Of a DNA stretch of 64,000 nucleotides, positions 26,196 through 34,238 are shown in pieces; within the stretch, counting starts at the first letter, position 1, and every line of letters starts with the position of its first letter. The DNA lies in contig NZ_JACHHN010000002.1 in assembly GCF_014202765.1 (NCBI RefSeq), forward strand, positions 1-64,000. The letters are read 5' to 3'. Position numbers and translations under genes: made by a program. The stretch is from Silvimonas terrae. GTDB taxonomy: Bacteria > Pseudomonadota > Gammaproteobacteria > Burkholderiales > Chitinibacteraceae. Below the pieces are notes generated by a model. The model did no database searches and was not told the origin of the DNA. It saw nothing but the letters and a program-made list of their open reading frames with translations.

Positions 26196-26627
26196 ATGCT
26201 CACCAAAAAACACTACGAAGCGTTGTCCGAGTTTCGCTACCAGTTACGCCGTTTCATGCACTTCAGCGAAACCGCAGCCAAACAAGAAGGGCTGACACCG
26301 CAGCAGTACCTGTTGTTGCTGCACGTGCGTGGTTTTCCGGGGCGGGACTGGGCAACGGTGGGTGAACTGGCAGAGCGTCTGCAATTGCAGCACCACGGTG
26401 TGGTGGCACTGGTTACCCGCTGTGAAGAAAACCAGCTCGTCACCCGCAAAAAAAGTGAAACCGACCGCCGTCAGGTCGAAGTCCATTTATTACCCACTGG
26501 TGAAGCCTGCCTGCAACGCCTGGCCGCCCTGCATGAGGCTGAACTCCAGTCACTGCAAGGCGTGTTCCGTGTTGCGCAGATCACGGCCTGGAACGATACC
26601 GATAACGGCCACCGACATGAGGGATAA
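26196..26627 (+). CDS. MarR family transcriptional regulator
   Basis: A 143-residue winged-helix repressor of the MarR family. The N-terminal dimer helix (YEALSEFRYQLRRFMHFSE) is followed by the wHTH (about 35-100): LTPQQYLLLLHVRGF, TVGELAERLQLQHHGVVALV and the wing motif KSETDRRQVEVHL (D-R-R). The ligand is unknown. Its stop codon is 4 bases before the clcA start, so the two form an operon. It probably also controls the divergent HPP-CBS gene through the palindrome at 26148-26166. Confidence 0.92.
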   Translation: MLTKKHYEALSEFRYQLRRFMHFSETAAKQEGLTPQQYLLLLHVRGFPGRDWATVGELAERLQLQHHGVVALVTRCEENQLVTRKKSETDRRQVEVHLLPTGEACLQRLAALHEAELQSLQGVFRVAQITAWNDTDNGHRHEG

Positions 26628-26631
26628 ACCA

Positions 26632-28404
26632 ATGAGTCATGCCAGCATCAAGCATGCGCCGCGGCACGGGCACATCGACACCCGACGTAGCGACGCCCGC
26701 CGCGATTACACGGTCGATCACCGCTTGCTGCTCCTGGCCGGGCTGGCCGTACTGGTGGGCGGCCTGGGGACGCTGGCTGCGTTTGTGTTGCTCAAGCTGA
26801 TCTATTTCTTCACCAATCTGTTTTTCTTTCAAACGGTGTCTTTGGTGGAACAGTCGCCCGCGCAGCATCACCTTGGCATGTGGGTGGTGATTGTGCCGGT
26901 GATCGGCGGTTTGATCGTCGGTCTGATGGCGCGTTTTGGCAGCGACAAAATCCGTGGGCACGGCATTCCGGAAGCGCTGGAAGTCATCCTGTTTGGTAAA
27001 AGTCGCATGTCTGGCCGCGTGGCCGTTCTGAAACCGCTCTCGTCCGGCATTGTGATTGGCAGTGGCGGCCCGTTTGGCGCGGAAGGCCCCATTATCATGA
27101 CGGGTGGCGCACTGGGTTCTTTGCTGGCGCAATACCTGCACCTGACCGCATCGGAGCGCAAAACGTTGTTGGTGGCGGGGGCCTGCGCGGGGATGACGGC
27201 CATTTTTGGTACGCCCGTGGCCGCGGTATTGCTGGCAGTCGAGTTACTGCTGTTTGAACTGCGGCCGCGCAGCCTGCTGCCCGTTGCCGTGGCGTGTGCA
27301 GTGTCGGGTTTTGCCCGGCCTTTGCTGTTTGGCGCCGGCCCGCTGTTTGCCCTGCAAACGCCACCTGCCAGCGATATGGCGCTGGTGTCGTGCATCATCG
27401 CGGGCCTCTTGAGTGGTGCGCTGGCCGCCGCAGTGACGCTGGCGCTGTACAAGACCGAAGATTTGTTTGGTCACCTGAAACTGCACTGGATGTGGTGGCC
27501 GGCCATTGGCGGTCTGGTGGTCGGCCTGGGCGGTTTGATCGAACCGCGCGCGCTGGGTGTCGGTTATGACGTGATTGGTGATCTCTTGAACAACCGGTTG
27601 GCGCTGAGTGTGGTGGTCGCCCTGTTAACCGTGAAAGCCATTATCTGGGTCGCCGCGCTGGGTTCCGGCACATCTGGTGGCGTACTGGCACCACTACTGA
27701 TGATAGGCGCAGGTCTGGGTGTAGCGCTGGCCCACGTGTTGCCCGGTGGCTCGCCACAGTTATGGGCGCTGGTGTGCATGGCTGGCGTGCTGGCCAGTGT
27801 ACTGGGGGCGCCGCTGACTGCCATTGTCTTTGCCTTTGGCCTGACGCACGACACCGAAGCGCTGTTGCCGCTGTTGCTGACCACGGTGGTGGCGTATGGC
27901 TTTACCGCCATGGTGCTACGCCGTTCCATCATGACCGAGAAGATTGCGCGCCGTGGTCTGCATATCTATCGGGAATACGGCATTGACCCGCTGGAAAGCC
28001 AGTACGTGGCGGACCTGATGTCCCGCAAGGTGGTCACCGTTGATGGCACCGAACCCTGCGCGGCCGTGTTTGAACGCCATTTTGCCGGCCCACAAGGCCA
28101 CCGGCGCTACCCGGTGATTGAGGCTGGCCGCTTGATCGGCATGCTGGACCGCGAAGCCTTGCGTGGCCACGAACATAGCCTGCAACCGTGCGCGGATTTG
28201 TTCTCTGGTGTACCGGCGATTGCCCGCCCGGAAGAAACGGCCCGGGCGCTGGCGGGGCGGATGACCGAACTGCGGGTATCCAGTTTGCCCGTGGTGGCGG
28301 ATGAGGCATCCAGGCGCCTGGTGGGGGTGATTGCGTTGAGTGATTTGTTACGGCCGCAGCATGCGGTGGTGGTGGAGGAGACGGTGCGGGAGCGGTTGAG
28401 GTAG
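26632..28404 (+). CDS. ClC chloride channel/antiporter with CBS domains
   Basis: A 590-residue ClC-family anion transporter. The N-terminal membrane region (30-440) has GHGIPE (109-114), GSGGPFGAEGP (143-153, gating Glu151) and GSGTSGGVLAPLLMIGAGLG (third filter segment). A C-terminal pair of CBS domains (about 465-520 and 535-585; DLMSRKVVTVDG, RRYPVIEAGRLIGMLDREAL, SSLPVVADEASRRLVGVIAL) follows. GHGIPE in place of the GSGIPE seen in E. coli ClcA is common in other ClC branches. The ATG at 26632 has GAGGG upstream. Co-transcribed with marR; both this protein and the divergent HPP protein end in paired CBS domains, which suggests co-regulation by the same ligand. Confidence 0.93.
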   Translation: MSHASIKHAPRHGHIDTRRSDARRDYTVDHRLLLLAGLAVLVGGLGTLAAFVLLKLIYFFTNLFFFQTVSLVEQSPAQHHLGMWVVIVPVIGGLIVGLMARFGSDKIRGHGIPEALEVILFGKSRMSGRVAVLKPLSSGIVIGSGGPFGAEGPIIMTGGALGSLLAQYLHLTASERKTLLVAGACAGMTAIFGTPVAAVLLAVELLLFELRPRSLLPVAVACAVSGFARPLLFGAGPLFALQTPPASDMALVSCIIAGLLSGALAAAVTLALYKTEDLFGHLKLHWMWWPAIGGLVVGLGGLIEPRALGVGYDVIGDLLNNRLALSVVVALLTVKAIIWVAALGSGTSGGVLAPLLMIGAGLGVALAHVLPGGSPQLWALVCMAGVLASVLGAPLTAIVFAFGLTHDTEALLPLLLTTVVAYGFTAMVLRRSIMTEKIARRGLHIYREYGIDPLESQYVADLMSRKVVTVDGTEPCAAVFERHFAGPQGHRRYPVIEAGRLIGMLDREALRGHEHSLQPCADLFSGVPAIARPEETARALAGRMTELRVSSLPVVADEASRRLVGVIALSDLLRPQHAVVVEETVRERLR

Positions 28405-28443
28405 GGGAATTTGTGAGATGCAGGTGTGTAGGGTGGATTCGGA

Positions 28444-28690
28444 ACGTTAGTGACAATCCACTGTGGCTGGTTTAAAACCTGAACCGCTGTTAGCGCCTTC
28501 GGCACGGTTGGTTTTGATGCCGGCGGTGGCTGGAGCACGTTAAGTTGCAGCACACATTGTATCGTGCAACTTGCTTCGCCACCTCGGCGGCCCCCCGTAC
28601 TTCGCTGCGATGCTCGGCGCGGAGGTACGTCAAAAGCCACTCCAGCGTCAAAGACAACTCCAGCTTCAACAGCAACCCCGCTGTACGCTA
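28444..28690 (-). repeat. composite repeat element, copy 2 (diverged)
   Basis: Minus-strand orientation. A hexamer-like tract (GTTGCT, GTTGAA, GCTGGA, GTTGTC...) at 28634-28680 is followed by TTTTGACGTACCTCC, then GCCGAGGTGGCGAAGCAA and the terminal box GTGCCGAAGGCGCTAAC (28487-28503). The middle is shortened and replaced by an AAGTTGCA..TGCAACTT stem relative to the other copies. Confidence 0.75.
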
Positions 28691-28701
28691 GAACGAACTG
28701 T

Positions 28702-29016
28702 CTTGCCCTCCACCTCGTCATTCCCGCGGACGCGGGAATCCAGTCCGCAGCCCAACGGGCCGCCTAGGGTGGATTGTCGCTGTGCTCCGAATCCACCCTA
28801 CAAAACTATCTTGCCTACCACCTCGTCATTCCTGCGGAAGCAGGGATCCAGTCCGCAGCCCAACGGGCTGCCTACGGTGGATTGTCGCTGTGCTCCGAAC
28901 CCACCCTACAAAACTATCTTGCCTACCACCTCGTCATTCCTGCGGAAGCAGGAATCCAGTCCGCAGCCCAACGGGCTGCTTACGGTGGATTGCCACCATT
29001 ACTCCGCGAATCCACC
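28702..29016. repeat. 108-bp direct repeat, three copies
   Basis: Units begin with CTTGCC at 28702, 28810 and 28918, exactly 108 bases apart. Each carries CCTCGTCATTCC(C/T)GCGGA, an inverted pair around the GGGAATCCAG block, CAGCCCAACGGGC, and GGTGGATTG...CCGAATCCACC. A single related unit lies at 33862-33970. No coding signal is seen between 28405 and 29459. Confidence 0.9.
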
Positions 29017-29078
29017 TTGAATAACGAGCATGCATTGCAGCTGGATTCCGGCTCAAGGCCGGAATGACGAGTCAGTGG

Positions 29079-29455
29079 AGTGCGTGTTGAATTGCAGTTG
29101 CAGTTGTTTTTGACTTTCCTCCCCCATTAAAGCCCAGCGCCGATGGAGTGGAGGGAGGCCTTAGGCTCCCGACCGACTGAGGGGGCCGCCGAGGTGGAAG
29201 CCCGGAGGGCCGCCACCCCGCTGCAACTGCCATTTGGTACGCCAGTGGCTTTGTGGGGGTACCCACCAAGGGGCAGGCTGGGGTCGCCTTTCTTTGCCTG
29301 CTTTCTTTGGGGCCGCCGAGGTAGCGAAGCACCTCGGCGGCCCCAAAGAAAGTAGGGTGCTCCGGCCACCGCCGGTATCAAATGCCTTTCAACCCCGCGC
29401 CAAAGGCGCTAACAAAAGTGGTTCTCGCCAGAGAACGGGGCCGTCGCGGCCCCAT
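29079..29455 (+). repeat. composite repeat element, copy 3
   Basis: Plus-strand orientation. GTTGAATTGCAGTTGCAGTT is followed by TTTTTGACTTTCCTCC, CCCAGCGCCGA, GGAGTGGAGGGAG, GGCTCCCGACCGACTGAGG and the CTTTCTTTGG..CCAAAGAAAG stem (about 29295-29353). GGTATCAAA, the GCGCCAAAGGCGCTAAC box and GGTTCTCGCCAGAGAAC (29420-29436) come last. It ends five bases before the cobA stop codon. An extra GGGTACCCACCAAGGGGCAGG segment is shared with copy 4. Confidence 0.85.
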
Positions 29456-29459
29456 CTAT

Positions 29460-30203
29460 TCACGCCGCAACCAACACCTCACTCCGCACCACATCACTTT
29501 CCCCCACAGCACTCCCCACCAGAATAATCGCCGGGCTACCAAACCCTTGCTGCTGACTACAGGCCGCGAGCTGATCCAGCGTCGTCAGCAACCGCCGCTC
29601 TACACTCGTACTGGCGTTTTGCACCACAGCCGCTGGCGTAGAACCGGGCAACGTGCTCATCAAACCGGAAGCCAGGCTATCGATCCGGCTCATGCCCATA
29701 TAAATCACCAGCGTGGTGCCGGTGGCCGCCAGCGCGTGCCAGTCGGGTTCGCTGTGATCTTGCATATGCGCGGTCACAAACGTCACCCCCTGACAGTGTT
29801 CACGGTGGGTGAGCGAGATATTCATTGCCGCTGCGGCCGCCAGGCCGGAAGAAATCCCGTTGATGATCTCGACCCTGATATTGTGCTGACGCAACCAGGC
29901 AATTTCTTCGCCGGCGCGGCCAAACAACAACACTTCGCCGCCTTTCACGCGGACAACGTGTTTACCTTGCAGTGCATAACGGCGCATCAGTCGCTGGATG
30001 AAGTCTTGCGGGGTAGATTTGCACCCGCCGCGCTTGCCCACGCGGATCACCCGTGCTTGCGGCGCCAGTGTGGTGATGTCGGCATTGGCCAGATCATCCA
30101 GTAGCAAGATGTCGGCGGCGGCCAGCGCGCGCACGGCTTTCAGGGTCAACAGTTCCAGATCGCCCGGGCCTGCGCCCAGCAGAGTGACTTTGCCGTGATC
30201 CAT
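29460..30203 (-). CDS. cobA: uroporphyrinogen-III C-methyltransferase
   Basis: A 247-residue SAM-dependent methyltransferase that makes precorrin-2 from uroporphyrinogen III, the first step to siroheme. Family motifs: VTLLGAGPGDLELLTLKAVR, the VGKRGGCKSTPQ region, VVRVKGGEVLLFGRAGEE and NGISSGLAAAAAMNISLTHR. GGAGAACACC precedes the ATG. It is the last gene of the nitrate assimilation cluster, and its product is needed for the siroheme of NirB. The usual CysG dehydrogenase/ferrochelatase domain is absent and must be supplied elsewhere. Confidence 0.93.
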   Translation of the reverse strand: MDHGKVTLLGAGPGDLELLTLKAVRALAAADILLLDDLANADITTLAPQARVIRVGKRGGCKSTPQDFIQRLMRRYALQGKHVVRVKGGEVLLFGRAGEEIAWLRQHNIRVEIINGISSGLAAAAAMNISLTHREHCQGVTFVTAHMQDHSEPDWHALAATGTTLVIYMGMSRIDSLASGLMSTLPGSTPAAVVQNASTSVERRLLTTLDQLAACSQQQGFGSPAIILVGSAVGESDVVRSEVLVAA

Positions 30204-30231
30204 GGTGTTCTCCAGTTTTTGTCTTTATGTT

Positions 30232-32931
30232 TTACGACGCGACAGCGGTGGCGCTGCACATGCGTTTAAGTTCCGGCACACAAGAGCCGCACACCGTGCC
30301 ACAGCCCAGCTTCGTTTTCAGGCCATCCACATCCGCACCCAGTACAACCAGCTCGCGGATTTGTGACTCCTTAACCTGTTTGCAGTTGCAGACCACCCGG
30401 TCACGCGTGGCGTTGCCGGTTTTGGGGCTGAATACGGTAATGCGTGCGCCTTGCCAGGGTTCACCGGCAATCAGTTGTTCCAGCAACTGGTCTGATCCGG
30501 TGACATCGCCGGCCCAGACAAAACCGTGCAGCACGCCGTCTTGCCAACCGACGCGCTTGACCATGCCACGGCGGGCGTCGCGGTATTCCAGTACGTCCGG
30601 GCCGGGCTGCAGTGCAAGCGCGGTAAACAGTTTCTCCAGCCAGCCCGCAGGGGCAGAATCAGCCGCGGCTTTCAGAATGGCGACATCATCGCCGGCCATG
30701 GTGATGGCGGCATAAGCGCAGTCTTTGAGGAGTGGTTGCAAGGCGGCTTGCAGGGCCTGGGTATCACCCCGGCACGCGGCCGTCAGGCGCCACGGCAAGT
30801 CAGCCCGTTCGACCCGGACAGCGGCGTGTTTAAGCTCTGGCTGGAACGATTTGCGATCCACCGCACCGATGGTCGATTCATTGATACCACCACTGTTGAG
30901 AAACTGGCCGTTCCAGTGCATGGCGGCAAAGACGCTGCCGGTGGTGACTTCGTCCGACAGACCCAGCGGCAGGATCAGCCCGCCACGTTTGCTGGACACC
31001 TTGACCAGTTCACCCGCTTTCAAGCCCCGGCGCTCGGCATCCAGCGGGTTCATGGTCAGCGCAGCTTCTGGCGTGTGGGCAAACAGGCGCGGTACGCGGC
31101 CCGTGCGGCTCATGCCGTGCCATTGATCCCGCAGACGGCCCGTCAAAAGATGGAAGGGGTAACGCGAGTTGGTCGGCTCGGCCACGGGCAGGTACGGTGT
31201 GACATTGAAGCGGGCTTTGCCATCCGCCGTGGCAAACACGCCATCCTCGTAACGGCGGGCCTGGCCGCGTGTTTCGCCATAGGCCTCCACAATCGGCATG
31301 GGCCATTGTTGCGGACCGTGGCTTTCCAGAACGCCATAACTCAGCCCGGTGATATCCAGGTCTTTACCCTCAGTCAGGCGGCGGTGTTCGTTAAACACCT
31401 GTTCTTCATTGGCAAAACCAAACAGGCTAAAGCGGGCCGGGTGGATTTGCGCTTCCAGCCGGCGGGCGACTTCATTGGCAATCCACCAGTCGCCACGGAC
31501 TTCGCCCGGCCCTTGGATGGCCGGGCGCACACGGCTGATACGGCGCTCGGAGTTGGTGACCGTGCCGGATTTTTCGCCCCAGGTGGCGGCAGGCAAAACC
31601 ACATCTGCGTAGGGCACGGTGTCGGTGTTAAGGAAGGCTTCCTGGACAACCACAAACTCGGCTGTATCCAGCGCTTCGCGTATCAGATTGAGATCCGGCA
31701 TGGAATGGACCGGGTTGGTACAGGCAATCCACAACGCCTTGATCTTGCCTGCGCGGATGGCGTTGAACATCTCCACTGCGGGCAAACCCGGTGTGGGGGA
31801 GAGGCGTTCGGTATCGATGCCCCACAAGCGTGCGATTTCCGCGCGGTGATCGGCATTGGTGATGTCGCGGTGCGCCGCCAGCATGGTGGCCATGCCGCCC
31901 ACTTCACGCCCGCCCATGGCGTTGGGTTGCCCGGTGAGTGAGAAGGGGCCGGCGCCTGGTTTGCCAATCTGGCGGGTGGCCAGGTGCAAGTTGATCAGCG
32001 CCAGGTTTTTGTCCGTTCCATGCGCCGACTGGTTCAGACCCATGCAGTAAAGCGAAAGGGCACCCTGACTGCGGCCAAACCACTCGGCGGCGGTCATCAG
32101 GTCGGCCTCGGTAATCCCGCAGATTTCTGCCGCCATGCGCGGCGTGTAATCGCGCACCAGTTGTTTAAGCTCGGCAAACCCGTCGGTATGCTCGGCCACA
32201 AACTGTGGGTCGATCAGGTCTTCCCAGATCAGGTGATGCAGCATGCCGTTAAAAAGGGCGACATCCGTCCCCGGCTGGATTTGCAGATGCAGATCGGCCA
32301 TGGCTGCGGTATCGGTACGGCGCGGATCAATGACGATCCATTTCACATCGGCGCGGGTGGCTTTGGCGGCTTCCAGCCGGCGGTACAACACCGGGTGTGC
32401 CCATGCCATATTGGACCCGGCAAACAGTACGCAGTCGGCCAGTTCCAGGTCTTCGTAACAGGTGGGCGGGCCGTCAGCGCCCAGGCTGAGTTTGTAGCCC
32501 GACACCGCGCTGGACATGCACAGGCGCGAGTTGGTATCGATGTTGTTGGTACCGATCAAGCCCTTGGCCAGCTTGTTGAAAACGTAGTAATCCTCGGTCA
32601 GCAACTGGCCGGAGATATAAAACGCCACGGCATCTGGCCCGTGCTGGCGGATGATGTCGGCAAACTTCAGCGCCACGGTGTCGAGTGCGGTATCCCAATC
32701 TACCCGCTGCCGTTCGCTATCGCGGTTGATGCGGATTTCCGGGTAGAGCGCCCGGTTGGTTTTGCTGGCCACCGTCAGTGGCAGAGTCATGCCTTTGGTG
32801 CACAGTCGGCCATAGTTGGCCGGGTGGGCCGGATCGCCCTGGATGCCGGTGATCTTCTCGCCATCTGATTCAATCAGTACGCCACAGCCGACGCCGCAAT
32901 AGCAACAGGTGGATCGGGTGATGGTTTTCAT
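30232..32931 (-). CDS. nasA: assimilatory nitrate reductase, catalytic subunit
   Basis: A cytoplasmic molybdenum bis-MGD enzyme (899 residues) reducing nitrate to nitrite. The N-terminal [4Fe-4S] site (Cys9, Cys12, Cys16 and the Cys of GRLCTKG) is followed by the molybdopterin oxidoreductase domains (CMSSAVSGYKLSLGADGP, IDPRRTDTAAMADLH, NAMGGREVGGMA, TGRLRDQWHGMSRTGR). A C-terminal BFD-like [2Fe-2S] domain has CNCKQV plus CGTVCGSC (about 845-893). No twin-arginine signal is present, which fits assimilatory NasA/NasC. GGAGGCCGC precedes the ATG, and a perfect 8-bp hairpin (32944-32969) lies just upstream. It is followed by cobA after 28 bases. Confidence 0.96.
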   Translation of the reverse strand: MKTITRSTCCYCGVGCGVLIESDGEKITGIQGDPAHPANYGRLCTKGMTLPLTVASKTNRALYPEIRINRDSERQRVDWDTALDTVALKFADIIRQHGPDAVAFYISGQLLTEDYYVFNKLAKGLIGTNNIDTNSRLCMSSAVSGYKLSLGADGPPTCYEDLELADCVLFAGSNMAWAHPVLYRRLEAAKATRADVKWIVIDPRRTDTAAMADLHLQIQPGTDVALFNGMLHHLIWEDLIDPQFVAEHTDGFAELKQLVRDYTPRMAAEICGITEADLMTAAEWFGRSQGALSLYCMGLNQSAHGTDKNLALINLHLATRQIGKPGAGPFSLTGQPNAMGGREVGGMATMLAAHRDITNADHRAEIARLWGIDTERLSPTPGLPAVEMFNAIRAGKIKALWIACTNPVHSMPDLNLIREALDTAEFVVVQEAFLNTDTVPYADVVLPAATWGEKSGTVTNSERRISRVRPAIQGPGEVRGDWWIANEVARRLEAQIHPARFSLFGFANEEQVFNEHRRLTEGKDLDITGLSYGVLESHGPQQWPMPIVEAYGETRGQARRYEDGVFATADGKARFNVTPYLPVAEPTNSRYPFHLLTGRLRDQWHGMSRTGRVPRLFAHTPEAALTMNPLDAERRGLKAGELVKVSSKRGGLILPLGLSDEVTTGSVFAAMHWNGQFLNSGGINESTIGAVDRKSFQPELKHAAVRVERADLPWRLTAACRGDTQALQAALQPLLKDCAYAAITMAGDDVAILKAAADSAPAGWLEKLFTALALQPGPDVLEYRDARRGMVKRVGWQDGVLHGFVWAGDVTGSDQLLEQLIAGEPWQGARITVFSPKTGNATRDRVVCNCKQVKESQIRELVVLGADVDGLKTKLGCGTVCGSCVPELKRMCSATAVAS

Positions 32932-33083
32932 GCGGCCTCCAGAGCCGCCAGTACAACCCTGCTGGCGGCGTTATGCTTGCTTGTCGTACCCACTTGTACT
33001 GCCTGCGCTTCGCATGCCTTGCCCGCACCGTTGCACTGGGCTGTATTGGCGGCTTTCGTCATGTCCGTGTGTCCGCTCAACAA

Positions 33084-33422
33084 TCAGGACAGGCTCACAA
33101 ACACCTGGCCGTTTTCCACCTTGGCGGCAAACCGCCGCGCGCAGCCTTCATCCGGCGCACGAGCCTGGCCGCTGGCGAGGTCGATATTCCAGGCGTGCAG
33201 CGGACAGGTCACGCTCTCGCCATGGACGATGCCCTGCGACAGCGGGCCGCCCTTGTGCGGGCAGTGGTCCAGCAGCGCAAAGACGCTGTCGGTGGCGGTA
33301 CGGAAGATGGCGACATTGCCAGCCGGGCGTTCCAGCACGCGGCTGCCGAGCGGGGGGATGTCGTTCAGGGCGCAAATTTGTACCCAGGGTGTGGGGGTGT
33401 TCATGTTCATGCTGGTGGTCAT
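33084..33422 (-). CDS. nirD: nitrite reductase [NAD(P)H] small subunit
   Basis: A 112-residue Rieske-type protein. CPHKGGPLSQG and CPLHAWNIDLASG supply the two Cys-x-His pairs for the [2Fe-2S] cluster, but assimilatory NirD proteins vary in cluster binding. It partners NirB in reduction of nitrite to ammonium. The start may be the ATG at 33410, which has AAGGA better spaced. Unusually, 816 bases of repeats separate it from nirB; the two are normally adjacent. nasA follows 152 bases downstream. Confidence 0.93.
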   Translation of the reverse strand: MTTSMNMNTPTPWVQICALNDIPPLGSRVLERPAGNVAIFRTATDSVFALLDHCPHKGGPLSQGIVHGESVTCPLHAWNIDLASGQARAPDEGCARRFAAKVENGQVFVSLS

Positions 33423-33467
33423 CCTTTGTTGTTCCTGGTTGTTGTGCCCGGTATGCCAGGGATAGCT

Positions 33468-33842
33468 GAATCTTTGTTAGCGCCCTTCGGCGCGTTGTTT
33501 ACAACCCGGCGGTGGCCGGAGCACGTTACTTTTCTTTGCTTCGCCAGCCTCGGCGGCCCCAAGAAAAGTAACCAAAAGAAAGGCGACCCTGCGACAGCGC
33601 CCTTCGGGTTCCCTGCGCTTCTCGCGAAGTCCGGCTGGCTCCAGCCCCGCTGCAACGACCATCTGGTGCGCCTGTGTCTTTGTGGGGGTACCCACCAAGG
33701 GGCAGGAACTCGGGCTATGCCCTCAAACACCCTTGCGCCGAAACCCCGGACTTCACTGCGATGCTCGGCGCTGCCGGAGGGGAGGTACGTCAAAAGCAAC
33801 AGCCACATCAACAGCCAAACCAAGCCCTGCAAACCGTCTATT
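33468..33842 (-). repeat. composite repeat element, copy 4
   Basis: Minus-strand orientation. A degenerate hexamer tract (GTTGATGTGGCTGTTGCTT on the minus strand, near 33790-33815) is followed by TTTTGACGTACCTCC and GGGTACCCACCAAGG. A CTTTCTTTTGG..AAGAAAAG stem (about 33530-33583) and the GCGCCGAAGGGCGCTAAC box (33476-33493) follow. It lies between nirD and nirB. Confidence 0.8.
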
Positions 33843-33861
33843 TGCAAGAACGGTTCACCAG

Positions 33862-33970
33862 GCACACCACTTCGTCATTCCCGCGAAGGCGGGAATCCAG
33901 CCCGCAGCCCAACGGGCTGCATACGGTGGATTGTCGCTACGCTCCGAATCCACCCTACAAAAGCCAGCGC
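33862..33970. repeat. single 108-bp type repeat unit
   Basis: This copy matches the triple repeat at 28702-29016: TCGTCATTCCCGCGAAGGCG, GGAATCCAGCCCGCAGCCCA, ACGGGCTGC and GGTGGATTGTCG...CCGAATCCACC. It is flanked by two composite elements in opposite orientation, the same arrangement as at 28.4-29.45 kb. Confidence 0.85.
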
Positions 33971-34222
33971 ACAGACGATTTGGCCGTTGTCGTTGGGGTT
34001 GTTTTTGACTTTTCTCCCGTCAGGGCTCAGCGCCGAAGGAGTGGAGGGAGACCTCAGGCTCCCGACCGACTGAGGGAAGCCCGGAGGGCAAAAGTCCGGG
34101 GGTCGCCTTTCTTTGGTTACTTTCTTTGGGGCCGCCGAGGTGGCGAAGCAAAGAAAGTGACGTGGTCCGGGCACCCCCGGTATCAAACGCCTTTCAAACC
34201 CGCGCCGAAGGCGCTAACACCC
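33971..34222 (+). repeat. composite repeat element, copy 5
   Basis: Plus-strand orientation. CCGTTGTCGTTGGGGTTG is followed by TTTTTGACTTTTCTCCC, CTCAGCGCCGAAGGAGTGG, GGCTCCCGACCGACTGAGG and the CTTTCTTTGGTTACTTTCTT / AAGCAAAGAAAG stem (34107-34158). GGTATCAAACGCC and GCGCCGAAGGCGCTAAC (34202-34218) follow. It ends about 17 bases from the nirB stop codon. Confidence 0.85.
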
Positions 34223-34238
34223 CACCCCCGCACAAAAA

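Noticed and set aside
28702-29016. Regularly spaced 108-bp repeats considered as a CRISPR array
   Set aside because: The whole unit is repeated without unique spacers, the spacing is too long, and no cas genes are present.
32944-32969. Hairpin GCCGCCAG / CTGGCGGC upstream of nasA considered as a terminator
   Set aside because: No T run follows on the minus strand and it abuts the nasA ribosome-binding site; at most it affects mRNA processing or translation.
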